Source of the DNA: Parcubacteria group bacterium
Lineage (GTDB): Bacteria; Patescibacteriota; Minisyncoccia; Phycocordibacterales; CALRBT01
Direction: 5' to 3'
Length of the DNA stretch: 46,266 nucleotides
NCBI GenBank assembly: GCA_943354475.1
Contig: CALRBT010000008.1
Location: 1 to 46,266, forward strand
In this document: positions 15,439 through 21,771 of the stretch, piece after piece
How positions within the stretch are numbered: position 1 is the stretch's first letter
Layout of the letters: every line of letters starts with the position of its first letter
Notes under the pieces: generated by a model
What the model saw: only the letters and a program-made list of their open reading frames with translations
The model's database searches: none
What the model was told of the DNA's origin: nothing
Made by a program: the position numbers and the translations under genes

Positions 15439-15723
15439 ATGAATTCCGTTAGAGATTCAGGAAGTTGGTATACGCATGTACTCAAAAGTACGAAAGACGG
15501 TAAGTGGTATACAGGATCTACGGGAGATTTACGGAAACGTTTCAAACAACATAATGATGGTAAATCTCTCTCGACAAAGTATCGAGGTCCGTTTACACTG
15601 ATATATTATGAAATGTGTAGAAATGAGAAAGATGCACGGTCGAGAGAGATATATTTAAAATCTGGCATGGGAAAACGATATCTCAAAAATAGAATGAAAC
15701 GTTTCCTATCTCTAACGGAATGA
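15439..15723 (+). CDS. GIY-YIG domain endonuclease-like protein
   Basis: 94 aa, the whole length being a single GIY-YIG fold: WYTHVLKSTKDGKWYTGST gives the two signature strands (here WYT and YTG in place of GIY and YIG), followed by LRKRFKQHN with the conserved Arg, TKYRGPFTLIYYE, and EIYLKSGMGKRYLKNR. This UvrC-like stand-alone family is very common in Parcubacteria and its role is not known; the changed GIY/YIG residues leave activity open. The stop overlaps the exonuclease III start (ATGA). The frame is bounded almost exactly by 14-bp inverted repeats (15443-15456 and 15708-15721). Confidence 0.85.
   Translation: MNSVRDSGSWYTHVLKSTKDGKWYTGSTGDLRKRFKQHNDGKSLSTKYRGPFTLIYYEMCRNEKDARSREIYLKSGMGKRYLKNRMKRFLSLTE
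15443..15721. repeat. 14-bp inverted repeats bounding the GIY-YIG gene
   Basis: ATTCCGTTAGAGAT at 15443-15456 is exactly inverted at 15708-15721. The left copy starts 4 nt inside the gene and the right copy covers its last codons, so the repeats coincide with both gene ends. Confidence 0.7.
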
Positions 15724-16517
15724 AATTAATCTCTTGGAATGTGAATGGCATACGCGCGGTGCATAAAAAAGGCTTACTAGTTCCCTTTATTGAAAAATAC
15801 AAGCCGGATGTGTTGTGTCTGCAGGAAACAAAAGCCGAACAGCACCAATCTGAAGTTGATCTACCCCAGTATGAGGAGTACTGGAATTCCTCGACTGCGC
15901 GCAAGGGTTATAGCGGTACTGCAATTTTTTGTAAGGTAAAGCCAATCAGCCTTATTTTTGGTTTTTCCGACGAACTTGTCAAGAAATATGGACTCACGGG
16001 TGACAGCTATGGTAATCCAAACGCTGAGGGGCGTGTGTTGGCAGTAGAATTCAAGGATTTTTATGTGGTAACGGTCTACACTCCAAACTCAAAGGAAGAC
16101 CTATCTCGTCTCACGCTTCGTCATAAGCATTGGGACCCAGCGTTCCTTGAATTCTGTAAAGAGCTCGAGGAAAAGAAACCGGTAATCTTCTGTGGCGATT
16201 TAAATGTTGCACACTCCCCTATTGACCTCGCTAACCCAAAGGCCAACGAAGGCAAACATGGATACACTAATGAGGAACGTGAAGGTATTGATAAAATAAT
16301 TTCTGCAGGTTTCGTTGATACCTTTCGTGTATTTAATAAAGAAGGTGGCCAATATTCATGGTGGAGTCATTTTGCAAACTCTCGTGCTCGTAATATTGGC
16401 TGGCGCATCGATTACTTTTTTGTCTCAAAAAAACTTGTTTCAAAAGTAAAAGGTGCCCAAATTCTCCCCGAAGTTCTCGGCTCCGATCATTGCCCTGTGA
16501 CCCTCGAGTTATTCTAA
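15720..16517 (+). CDS. xth: Exodeoxyribonuclease III (AP endonuclease)
   Basis: Base-excision repair enzyme that cuts at abasic sites and degrades 3' ends. 265 aa, normal length. Motifs of the exonuclease-endonuclease-phosphatase fold are complete: SWNVNGIRA (about 4-12), the metal-binding Glu in CLQETKAEQ (about 33-41), YTPNSKED, GDLNVAHSPIDL (about 158-169), WRIDYFFVS and the terminal GSDHCPVTLEL. ATG overlaps the stop of the GIY-YIG gene by four bases, so the two are co-transcribed and probably translationally coupled. Confidence 0.96.
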   Translation: MKLISWNVNGIRAVHKKGLLVPFIEKYKPDVLCLQETKAEQHQSEVDLPQYEEYWNSSTARKGYSGTAIFCKVKPISLIFGFSDELVKKYGLTGDSYGNPNAEGRVLAVEFKDFYVVTVYTPNSKEDLSRLTLRHKHWDPAFLEFCKELEEKKPVIFCGDLNVAHSPIDLANPKANEGKHGYTNEEREGIDKIISAGFVDTFRVFNKEGGQYSWWSHFANSRARNIGWRIDYFFVSKKLVSKVKGAQILPEVLGSDHCPVTLELF

Positions 16518-16528
16518 AGGACAAAAAG

Positions 16529-16537
16529 TTATCCACA
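16529..16537 (+). promoter_or_regulatory. DnaA-box-like 9-mer
   Basis: Exact TTATCCACA shortly after the xth stop codon, inside a weak AGGACA/TGTCCT inverted repeat. Confidence 0.3.
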
Positions 16538-16555
16538 TATTTTGTTGTGATGTCC

Positions 16556-16583
16556 TTTACATGTCTTTTATGGTTGCTACAAT
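16556..16583 (+). promoter_or_regulatory. Promoter of the ncRNA candidate
   Basis: TTTACA, 16 nt, TACAAT with TG one base upstream. Both boxes and the extended -10 are near consensus, and no coding gene follows on this strand. Confidence 0.6.
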
Positions 16584-16588
16584 ATATC

Positions 16589-16846
16589 CAGAACAAATTT
16601 TAACTCATCACTGATTTGTTACTGTGGTATCACTTCAGTTAGTTCTTTTAAGGAAACGTTTTCTTTGAAAGGTTCTTTTGGATTATTCCTTGGGTAATAT
16701 TGCACTCTCGATCAATTTATTTTTATAAAGCGAGGCACTGCATCTCTCTTGTGATTTCTGAAAGTTTACTTTCTCACCAACCGCTTATTTTAGCTTGACT
16801 TGACGTCTCTCCATCGTCGAAGATCGCTGATTTAGGCGGTTTTTTG
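16589..16846 (+). ncRNA. Candidate non-coding RNA of about 260 nt, family not recognised
   Basis: A near-consensus promoter is followed by about 260 nt with no ATG on the plus strand and then a terminator with a TTTTTT tail. Visible stems include AACAAAT/ATTTGTT at the 5' end, GTG/CAC, TTTAT/ATAAA flanked by CTCG/CGAG, and the 3' stem. It lacks hallmarks I would expect of tmRNA, RNase P RNA or SRP RNA. 6S RNA is possible but I see no clear central bubble. The 16518-16948 gap otherwise holds only a DnaA-box-like site. Confidence 0.5.
16779..16846 (+). terminator. Terminator of the ncRNA candidate
   Basis: AACCGCTTA pairs with TAGGCGGTT (one G-U), then a 2x2 internal loop and TTAGC with GCTGA, closed by an inner GACG/CGTC, followed by TTTTTTG. 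Confidence 0.65.
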
Positions 16847-16948
16847 CACCCAAACTGTCTCCATTGGTTCACGTGTAACGTTATTCTTTGGTTCTTGGTC
16901 TTTGTGTCTTTCTTATGACCTAACACTTATAACCTAAAACCTTGGTCA

Positions 16949-18421
16949 TTATTCGACCCAATGTTTCTTGCGAATATCCTCAATAATTTTTTCATCCTCC
17001 TCCTCTTTCTTTTCTTTTCCCTTTTCACCTAGTGCCCTAAGCTCGTCCTCAGGTAGTTTGGCAACCTCGAGTGCTCGCTTTTCCAAATACTCCACCGTGT
17101 TTTTGGTAGGGTCTTCCAATACCTCCTCGAGAAGTGTGTGTAAAAGGTTACCAATTCTTGGTCCAGGCATTTCATGTGTAACCTCCATGAGGCGTTTCCC
17201 ATCAATTTTCAGCATCCCGACAGAGACAGGGTCTCTCATTGCCTCCTCCACCATAGACTTGTATTTTCTCAACCTATAAGGATTCTCCTTTGGGCGTCCT
17301 GTACCAATACGGTCACAAACCCGTAAATCCATCAAATCCCAGACATTTTCCTTACCAATGTTAGCAATAAGCCTACGTACCGCTGAAAGGGTGATTTGCT
17401 CTGTGTCTGAGAAAAACATGTGCCATCGCACCATTTTACTGACTAATTCGGTTATTTCACGTGAAAAACGTAAATCTTTGAGTGTTTCCCGTGTAACCCG
17501 ACTCCCCACTACGTCATGACCATAGAAGGTCCAATCCTTCTTTTCTTCTGACCAACGACGTGTTTCTGGCTTAGATATATCGTGAAATAGGCCTGAAAGA
17601 CGGATATGAAAAGGCCATTTTTTGTCGGCGGCATGCTGGAGGGTCCGTAGATTGTGCTCCCAGACATCAAATTTATGCGCTTGATTCTGAAATATTTTAA
17701 CCCCTCGCTCAAAATGAGGGCTTACGTACTTGAGTATTCCGAGTTTTTGGCAGAGAACCAAACCGTCTTTTGGTGTATCTGAGTTCAGAATCTTCACAAA
17801 CTCATCTCGAATCCTCTCCTTGGCTATTTTCCCCAGGATTTCATGTGAAATCATTATGGCCTCTTCGGTCTCTTTGTTAATCATGAAACCTAGTTGATTG
17901 GCAATTCTGACGGCTCTGAGGATACGCAAACCATCCTCAGTAAACCGTTCTTTGGCTTCGCCTACCGCTCGTACCACTTTGGCCTCCAAGTCCTCTTGTC
18001 CTTTATAAAGATCAACTAATTGTCCTTTAGAAATATTATAGGCTAGAGCATTGATGGTGAAATCTCGGCGTTTCAAATCATCCTCAAGGTTTTTACTGTA
18101 GGTTACCTGATCCGGGTGTCTACCATCGGAGTAAGTAGTTTCTAGTCGGTAAGTGGTAACTTCAACATTTTTGAGTGTCTCGTCTTCAGCTTCTTCATTA
18201 ACGACACCAACGGTTCCGAAGTTATTTTCGTAAAAAGTATGTGGAAAGAGGGCAATGACCTCCTCAGGGCTCGCTATTGTTGTAATATCCCAGTCTTTTG
18301 GGGTTAATCCAAGTAAAAGGTCTCTGACACAGCCTCCGACTAAATAGGCCTCAAAACCGGCCTTTTCAAGCGTTTCTGTTATGTAAGAAACTTCTTTTGG
18401 AATTGAGAGTTTCGGTTTCAT
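16949..18421 (-). CDS. cca: CCA tRNA nucleotidyltransferase with HD domain
   Basis: Adds or repairs the 3' CCA of tRNAs. 490 aa. The N-terminal class II nucleotidyltransferase head shows GGCVRDLLLG (about 29-38), the metal-binding DWDI (about 43-46), and RRDFTINALAYN (about 117-128). The neck and body follow (DGLRILRAVRIANQLGF), and then an HD phosphohydrolase domain (HIRLSGLFHDISKP). The C-terminus is a Lys/Glu-rich tail. All four tRNAs in this window lack an encoded CCA, so this enzyme is needed for their maturation; tRNA-Arg starts 87 bp away, divergently. Confidence 0.95.
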   Translation of the reverse strand: MKPKLSIPKEVSYITETLEKAGFEAYLVGGCVRDLLLGLTPKDWDITTIASPEEVIALFPHTFYENNFGTVGVVNEEAEDETLKNVEVTTYRLETTYSDGRHPDQVTYSKNLEDDLKRRDFTINALAYNISKGQLVDLYKGQEDLEAKVVRAVGEAKERFTEDGLRILRAVRIANQLGFMINKETEEAIMISHEILGKIAKERIRDEFVKILNSDTPKDGLVLCQKLGILKYVSPHFERGVKIFQNQAHKFDVWEHNLRTLQHAADKKWPFHIRLSGLFHDISKPETRRWSEEKKDWTFYGHDVVGSRVTRETLKDLRFSREITELVSKMVRWHMFFSDTEQITLSAVRRLIANIGKENVWDLMDLRVCDRIGTGRPKENPYRLRKYKSMVEEAMRDPVSVGMLKIDGKRLMEVTHEMPGPRIGNLLHTLLEEVLEDPTKNTVEYLEKRALEVAKLPEDELRALGEKGKEKKEEEDEKIIEDIRKKHWVE

Positions 18422-18507
18422 TTAGAGTACAGTATAGCTCAAAAGTGCTCTGGTCTCTAGTAAGTTATTCGATTCTGCGATACAATGCTCGGTGTTTAGA
18501 GGTATTA

Positions 18508-18579
18508 GCGCCTATGGTGAAATGGATATCACAACAGTCTTCGGAACTGTTATTCTGGGTTCGAATCCTGGTAGGCGCA
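18508..18579 (+). tRNA. tRNA-Arg(TCG)
   Basis: Cloverleaf complete: acceptor GCGCCTA/TAGGCGC with discriminator A, anticodon stem ACAGT/ACTGT with loop CTTCGGA (anticodon TCG, reads CGA), and T arm GGGTTCGAATCC. No CCA encoded. The 3' end from 18560 on is copied in inverted orientation just downstream. Confidence 0.95.
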
Positions 18580-18774
18580 CAAGATTAAAAGCAAACTTTG
18601 TTAGCTTTTAATCTTGTGCGCCTAAGCAATCAGATTTATCTGATTGCGCCCAGGATTCGAAGAGTTTGAGTATGTCGCACGGAGCGTAGCGAGTACGACG
18701 CGAAAACTGTACCGTCCATGTAATGGAAGAATCCTTGTTTGAAAAGGTATACTGCCCCTGTAAGGGGAGAATCC
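18560..18774. repeat. tRNA-Arg-linked element with inverted tRNA 3' end and hairpins
   Basis: 18604-18624 is the exact reverse complement of 18572-18592 (acceptor strand plus trailer), and 18650-18661 (CCAGGATTCGAA) is the exact reverse complement of the T arm 18560-18571. Between them sits a 25-nt insert, 18625-18649, that is itself a hairpin with 10-bp arms GCAATCAGAT/ATCTGATTGC. A block shared with the tRNA-Pro element follows (18662-18734), containing CACGGAGCGTAGCGAGTACG and ending TGGAAGAATCC, and then one more hairpin unit, CCCC/GGGG with AGAATCC, to 18774. This explains the 240-bp gap up to tRNA-Gly. Confidence 0.8.
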
Positions 18775-18782
18775 AATTCAAT

Positions 18783-18810
18783 TTGTCTTTTTGGTCCCTA
18801 GTTCTATAAT
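18783..18810 (+). promoter_or_regulatory. Promoter of tRNA-Gly(GCC)
   Basis: TTGTCT, 16 nt, TATAAT, ending 10 nt before the mature tRNA. Confidence 0.65.
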
Positions 18811-18820
18811 ATTGCGATCT

Positions 18821-18891
18821 GCGGGTATGGTTCAGTGGTAGAACACGTCCTTGCCAAGGATGAGACGAGATTTCGATTATCTCTACCCGCA
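18821..18891 (+). tRNA. tRNA-Gly(GCC)
   Basis: Acceptor GCGGGTA/TACCCGC with discriminator A, anticodon stem CGTCC/GGATG with loop TTGCCAA (anticodon GCC), T arm GAGAT/ATCTC with TTCGATT loop. No CCA encoded and no inverted copy behind it, unlike tRNA-Arg and tRNA-Pro. Confidence 0.95.
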
Positions 18892-18947
18892 CACTAAGTT
18901 AAGAAGCCTAAGAGATGCGTCAATTCTGAGGATTACTTGTGCAAAAC

Positions 18948-18956
18948 TGTGGATAA
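18948..18956 (-). promoter_or_regulatory. DnaA-box-like 9-mer (minus strand)
   Basis: TGTGGATAA, the exact reverse complement of TTATCCACA, followed 7 nt on by a degenerate TGTGGACTT. It lies in the 220-bp gap before yraN, in which I see nothing else. Confidence 0.3.
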
Positions 18957-19111
18957 CCCTGTGGACTTTGTGCATAAAGGACAGTAAAAAGCCTAGAAAA
19001 AAGTCTTAAATGGCACAATTTTTGGCAGAATAGCTATATTTTACAACGGTTTTATTAGACAAGTGCTAAATTGTCTCTTTTGTACCTATGTTTTAGGTCA
19101 AAAACTTGATT

Positions 19112-19516
19112 ATGGAGCGAAAAATTAAGACAAATAAGGAGAAAATAGGGGATTTGGGGGAGAAAATTGCCATCAGATATTTAGAAAATAACGGACTTTC
19201 TGTGACCGAACGGAATTACCGAAAAAAGTGGGGAGAGATTGATATTATTTGCAAAAGGGGACGAACTACCTATTTTGTTGAGGTTAAATCGATTAGTCGG
19301 AGTTTGCTTATAGGAGGAATGGGTAGGGAGGGGTATCGGGCGGAGGACAATGTCCACCCTCATAAGCTCGAGCGAATCTCAAGGACAGTCCAATCCTATC
19401 TACTAGAGCATAAATCGAGTATAGAAGGGGATTGGCAGTTCGATTTGGTTACTGTGATCATTGATAAAGAGTCAAAAAAAGCCAAAGTTGAACGACTGGA
19501 GAACATTATTTTGTAA
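19112..19516 (+). CDS. yraN: YraN/UPF0102 family nuclease-like protein
   Basis: About 134 aa with a PD-(D/E)XK-like fold: GDLGEKIAIRYLENNG helix (about 12-27), the strand pair WGEIDIICKRGRTTYFVEVKS carrying the Glu, Asp and Glu-x-Lys residues of the nuclease-type site (about 42-62), and a helical segment VHPHKLERISRTVQSYL. Members sit near DNA repair and rnhB genes in many bacteria but the role is unsettled. I use the ATG at 19112; a TTG at 19106 is also possible and has better spacing to a weak AGGT. Confidence 0.9.
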   Translation: MERKIKTNKEKIGDLGEKIAIRYLENNGLSVTERNYRKKWGEIDIICKRGRTTYFVEVKSISRSLLIGGMGREGYRAEDNVHPHKLERISRTVQSYLLEHKSSIEGDWQFDLVTVIIDKESKKAKVERLENIIL

Positions 19517-19547
19517 ATTTAGGTGATTGGTACAGGAGTCTTTTAAA

Positions 19548-19577
19548 TTGGCGATTTGGCTATCCTTATGCTAATAT
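19548..19577 (+). promoter_or_regulatory. Promoter of tRNA-Pro
   Basis: TTGGCG, 18 nt, TAATAT with upstream TG. The mature tRNA begins 34 nt after the -10. Confidence 0.5.
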
Positions 19578-19611
19578 CGTTTAATCAATTAAAGGTTGTT
19601 TTAAGGTATTT

Positions 19612-19684
19612 CGGAGTGTGGTGTAACGGCTAACATGTCTGCTTTGGGAGCAGATGACTCCGGGTTCGAATCCCGGCACTCCGA
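19612..19684 (+). tRNA. tRNA-Pro(TGG)
   Basis: Acceptor CGGAGTG/CACTCCG with discriminator A, anticodon stem TCTGC/GCAGA with loop TTTGGGA (anticodon TGG), T arm CGGGTTCGAATCCCG. No CCA encoded. Its 3' end is duplicated at 19830-19847. Confidence 0.95.
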
Positions 19685-19847
19685 CACGTAGTGAGGATGA
19701 ATAGACAAAGCAGTTTGTCTACGTCCGGGATTCGAAGAGTTTGAGCATATCGCACGGAGCGTAGCGAGTACGATACGTAAGGGAACACTTATACTCTGGA
19801 GTAAAAACTGTACCGTCCATGTAATGGAAGAATCCAGGCACTCCGAC
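19668..19847. repeat. tRNA-Pro-linked element flanked by direct repeats of the tRNA 3' end
   Basis: The last 18 nt of the tRNA region, GAATCCCGGCACTCCGAC (19668-19685), recur as GAATCCAGGCACTCCGAC (19830-19847), 17 of 18 identical, like attL/attR. Inside are a hairpin TAGACAAA/TTTGTCTA, an inverted copy of this tRNA's own T arm (CCGGGATTCGAA, 19725-19736), and the block shared with the tRNA-Arg element (CACGGAGCGTAGCGAGTACG through TGGAAGAATCC). It also contains one TACTC/GAGTA hairpin whose flank resembles the 3.9-kb hairpin array. Confidence 0.75.
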
Positions 19848-20027
19848 TGAATGAAATGAAGGAGGGTGAGCAAAGTGACTGCTCGCTTTGCGCCCGGGTC
19901 GTAAATTTCTGAAAACTTACGACATAATTTTTGTAGGGCAAAAATCAGATTCAGAGAGCTTTGCTCTGAGTAAATCGAAAAGGTACACTGCTCGTATAAG
20001 GAGAGAATCCCTTGACATGCAGTAAGG
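19848..20027. repeat. Degenerate further unit of the tRNA-Pro element
   Basis: No gene. It holds more hairpins in series: GCAAAG/CTTTGC, GTCGTAA/TTACGAC, ATTTTTG/CAAAAAT, TCAGAG/CTCTGA, then GGTACACTG and a GAGAGAATCC-ending unit (to 20010) like those at 18734, 18774 and 19835. AGTAAGGATGAATA at 20020 echoes AGTGAGGATGAATA at 19690. Confidence 0.6.
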
Positions 20028-20072
20028 ATGAATAAAGGACTTGCCCACTCCCCAAATAGGTTGCAAGTTTTT

Positions 20073-20081
20073 TGTTATAAT
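20073..20081 (+). promoter_or_regulatory. Extended -10 promoter (leaderless)
   Basis: TGTTATAAT followed by 6 nt and the ATG at 20088. It places the start there and rules out an upstream ATG at 20028 that lies in the repeat. Confidence 0.65.
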
Positions 20082-20087
20082 ATTTCT

Positions 20088-20411
20088 ATGCCTCTAATTA
20101 ATATTGAATACGATAACGAAAAAGTGAATGAAGTAGAAGCGTTTACTCTGTCGGAAGCTATTCGAGAAATCGTTTCTCGAATAACCGAAATCGAAGATGT
20201 CTTTGTCTATGCAAACTCTGCTGATGTTAAAGTGCAGATAGCTCCAATTGAAATATTTATACGAATGACTGCAAAGAAGATAAAAAACGAAGATAATTTA
20301 ATCAATGAAGTCAAAATAGAACTTAAAAAATGGAAGGAGGACGTCAATTTTAAACACCTGATCAATCTAACGCTTATACCAATGAATTGGAAAATTGAAA
20401 TAGGGATCTAA
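20088..20411 (+). CDS. Putative tautomerase-superfamily-like protein, 107 aa
   Basis: Begins MPLINIEYD, with Pro directly after Met as in the 4-oxalocrotonate tautomerase/CHMI/MIF superfamily, where the freed N-terminal proline is the catalytic base. The pattern strand, helix (FTLSEAIREIVSRIT), strand with VKVQIAPIEIFIRM, helix, strand fits that fold. No active-site Arg is clearly placed, so this is tentative. It is predicted to be leaderless, so the mRNA would begin at the ATG. It converges with the protease gene 7 bp away. Confidence 0.6.
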   Translation: MPLINIEYDNEKVNEVEAFTLSEAIREIVSRITEIEDVFVYANSADVKVQIAPIEIFIRMTAKKIKNEDNLINEVKIELKKWKEDVNFKHLINLTLIPMNWKIEIGI

Positions 20412-20418
20412 ATAACTT

Positions 20419-21528
20419 TTATTTTTTATCCAACATTCCAACCAACAACCTCGACAATTCATCTGCTCTATTTTGATAAAACCATCGATTTTTGTTGGCA
20501 AGTTCTCCTTGTAAGAATTCACCGATTCCTAAGCCTTCCTGTGATTTCATACTTCGGTCTATGTGGCTTAAGGTTATTGCTCGCAACTCTCTGTCGTTTA
20601 CTGATTTTTCCTCAGAGGTGGTGACGATAAGTCCCGAGAGCTTACCATTTACTTGATTAACGACACCGCCACCTGAAGAACCTTTTTGTGATACGAGGGT
20701 TCCACTGATAGAGAAGAGGTCAAAGGTATCTTCCTTGAAGGTAAAAGCTCTCCCAACATTTACAACACTTGTCGCTATGTAAATGTTTTGATTATTGCCT
20801 ATATTGCCTAGAAGGCCCGCGGGATAACCTAGTACCAACACTTGCTCTCCAGGTTTAATTATAGAATCACTAGTATCTATGGCAATGGTAGGGAAGTATT
20901 CGGGCAATGTTATTCTAGAATCAATAGGGTGGGTGATATATAGAAGAGCAAAGTCGTCCTCGCCAGTTCCAAAAGGATCTGTTTCAACAATAGTCTTATA
21001 ATTATTGCGGACCCAATTTGGAGAGAGATAAAGTAATTCTGCGCGGTAAAGTGCTTTTGCAGGATTTCCTAAACGCACAACACAATCAACCACCCCTTTA
21101 CCAAGGGTATTCTGGAGGAGCAGGTACTGACCAATGTGTGCGTTCGTCAGGATGACACCACGATCATCAATGATTACACCACTGCCAGTTATAGAGCGTA
21201 GTTTGTTGCTCGTGCAGAGTATATTGACCAGTGTTTGCCGTGCGTTGGTATCAATATCAGAGAAATCAAGACGACCTGTGGTTTTGGTTGCTGTGGTTAT
21301 TGAGGCAGGGGATTGATTTGGGGGTAATGTAGGATCTACAGAGATTGGTTTAGTATCTGTAGGTACATATTCTATATCGTTAGAGCTTTGATTTATCAGG
21401 ACTTGGTTTTGATGGGAATCTTCGGGAGTAATCCTAAAGTATTGAAGAGAAAGCAATAAAAACACACCGAGGACTAAGACGGTGCTTATAATAGATGAGT
21501 CGACACCTTTTTTGCTCCTGTCTTCCAT
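20419..21528 (-). CDS. Membrane-anchored trypsin-like serine protease
   Basis: 369 aa. An N-terminal membrane anchor at about 12-31 and a 60-residue Ser/Thr/Pro linker precede a chymotrypsin-fold domain. The catalytic triad is visible: His131 in LTNAHIG, Asp at 191-192 in GEDDFALLYI, and Ser285 in KGSSGGGVV. There is no PDZ domain, so it is not a full DegP/HtrA. Location is probably the outer face of the membrane. Role in envelope protein quality control or processing is inferred. Long AT-rich intergenic region to tRNA-Gly upstream. Confidence 0.88.
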   Translation of the reverse strand: MEDRSKKGVDSSIISTVLVLGVFLLLSLQYFRITPEDSHQNQVLINQSSNDIEYVPTDTKPISVDPTLPPNQSPASITTATKTTGRLDFSDIDTNARQTLVNILCTSNKLRSITGSGVIIDDRGVILTNAHIGQYLLLQNTLGKGVVDCVVRLGNPAKALYRAELLYLSPNWVRNNYKTIVETDPFGTGEDDFALLYITHPIDSRITLPEYFPTIAIDTSDSIIKPGEQVLVLGYPAGLLGNIGNNQNIYIATSVVNVGRAFTFKEDTFDLFSISGTLVSQKGSSGGGVVNQVNGKLSGLIVTTSEEKSVNDRELRAITLSHIDRSMKSQEGLGIGEFLQGELANKNRWFYQNRADELSRLLVGMLDKK

Positions 21529-21579
21529 TGGGGCAGTATAGCATGCGTTCGAGGACTCATTGCCTTTTAGGATTTTGTA

Positions 21580-21608
21580 TTGCGGAGGGGCACTTTTTTT
21601 GTTAGATT
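21580..21608 (+). promoter_or_regulatory. Promoter of tRNA-Gly(TCC)
   Basis: TTGCGG, 17 nt, TAGATT with upstream TG. Transcription should begin at about 21614, where a hairpin starts. Confidence 0.5.
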
Positions 21609-21613
21609 ATGGG

Positions 21614-21637
21614 GGCTCTTCCGTAAGTGGAAGAGCC
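21614..21637 (+). promoter_or_regulatory. Hairpin in the tRNA-Gly(TCC) 5' leader
   Basis: GGCTCTTCC and GGAAGAGCC around GTAAGT, nested in ATTATGG (21606-21612) and CCATAAT (21647-21653), which abuts the mature tRNA. It has no T tail, so it is not a terminator. Confidence 0.5.
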
Positions 21638-21654
21638 TCAGAGCAACCATAATT

Positions 21655-21725
21655 GCGGGATTAGTTTAATGGTAAAACATCAGTTTTCCAAACTGAGGAC
21701 GGGAGTCCGATTCCCCCATCCCGCA
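21655..21725 (+). tRNA. tRNA-Gly(TCC)
   Basis: Acceptor GCGGGAT/ATCCCGC with discriminator A, anticodon stem TCAGT/ACTGA with loop TTTCCAA (anticodon TCC), T arm GGGAG.CCGATTCCCCC. No CCA encoded. Confidence 0.93.
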
Positions 21726-21771
21726 CAGAAATAAGAAGAAAAACACAAAGTGTTTGGTGGCTATCTCTATG

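Noticed and set aside
15257-15442. 61-aa plus-strand frame overlapping the GIY-YIG start by ATGA
   Set aside because: The first third is translated purine tract, there is no family, and the overlap alone is weak evidence.
16589-16846. tmRNA, RNase P RNA or SRP RNA
   Set aside because: No tRNA-like ends or tag frame, no conserved RNase P core motif and no SRP tetraloop arrangement could be found by eye.
18608-18892. 94-aa minus-strand frame across the tRNA-Arg element and tRNA-Gly
   Set aside because: It is the antisense of tRNA and repeat sequence; the recurring peptide SSITWTVQF in this and the 19.6-kb frame only reflects the repeated DNA.
19601-19873. 90-aa minus-strand frame across tRNA-Pro
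   Set aside because: Antisense of tRNA-Pro and the linked repeat; no start signals.
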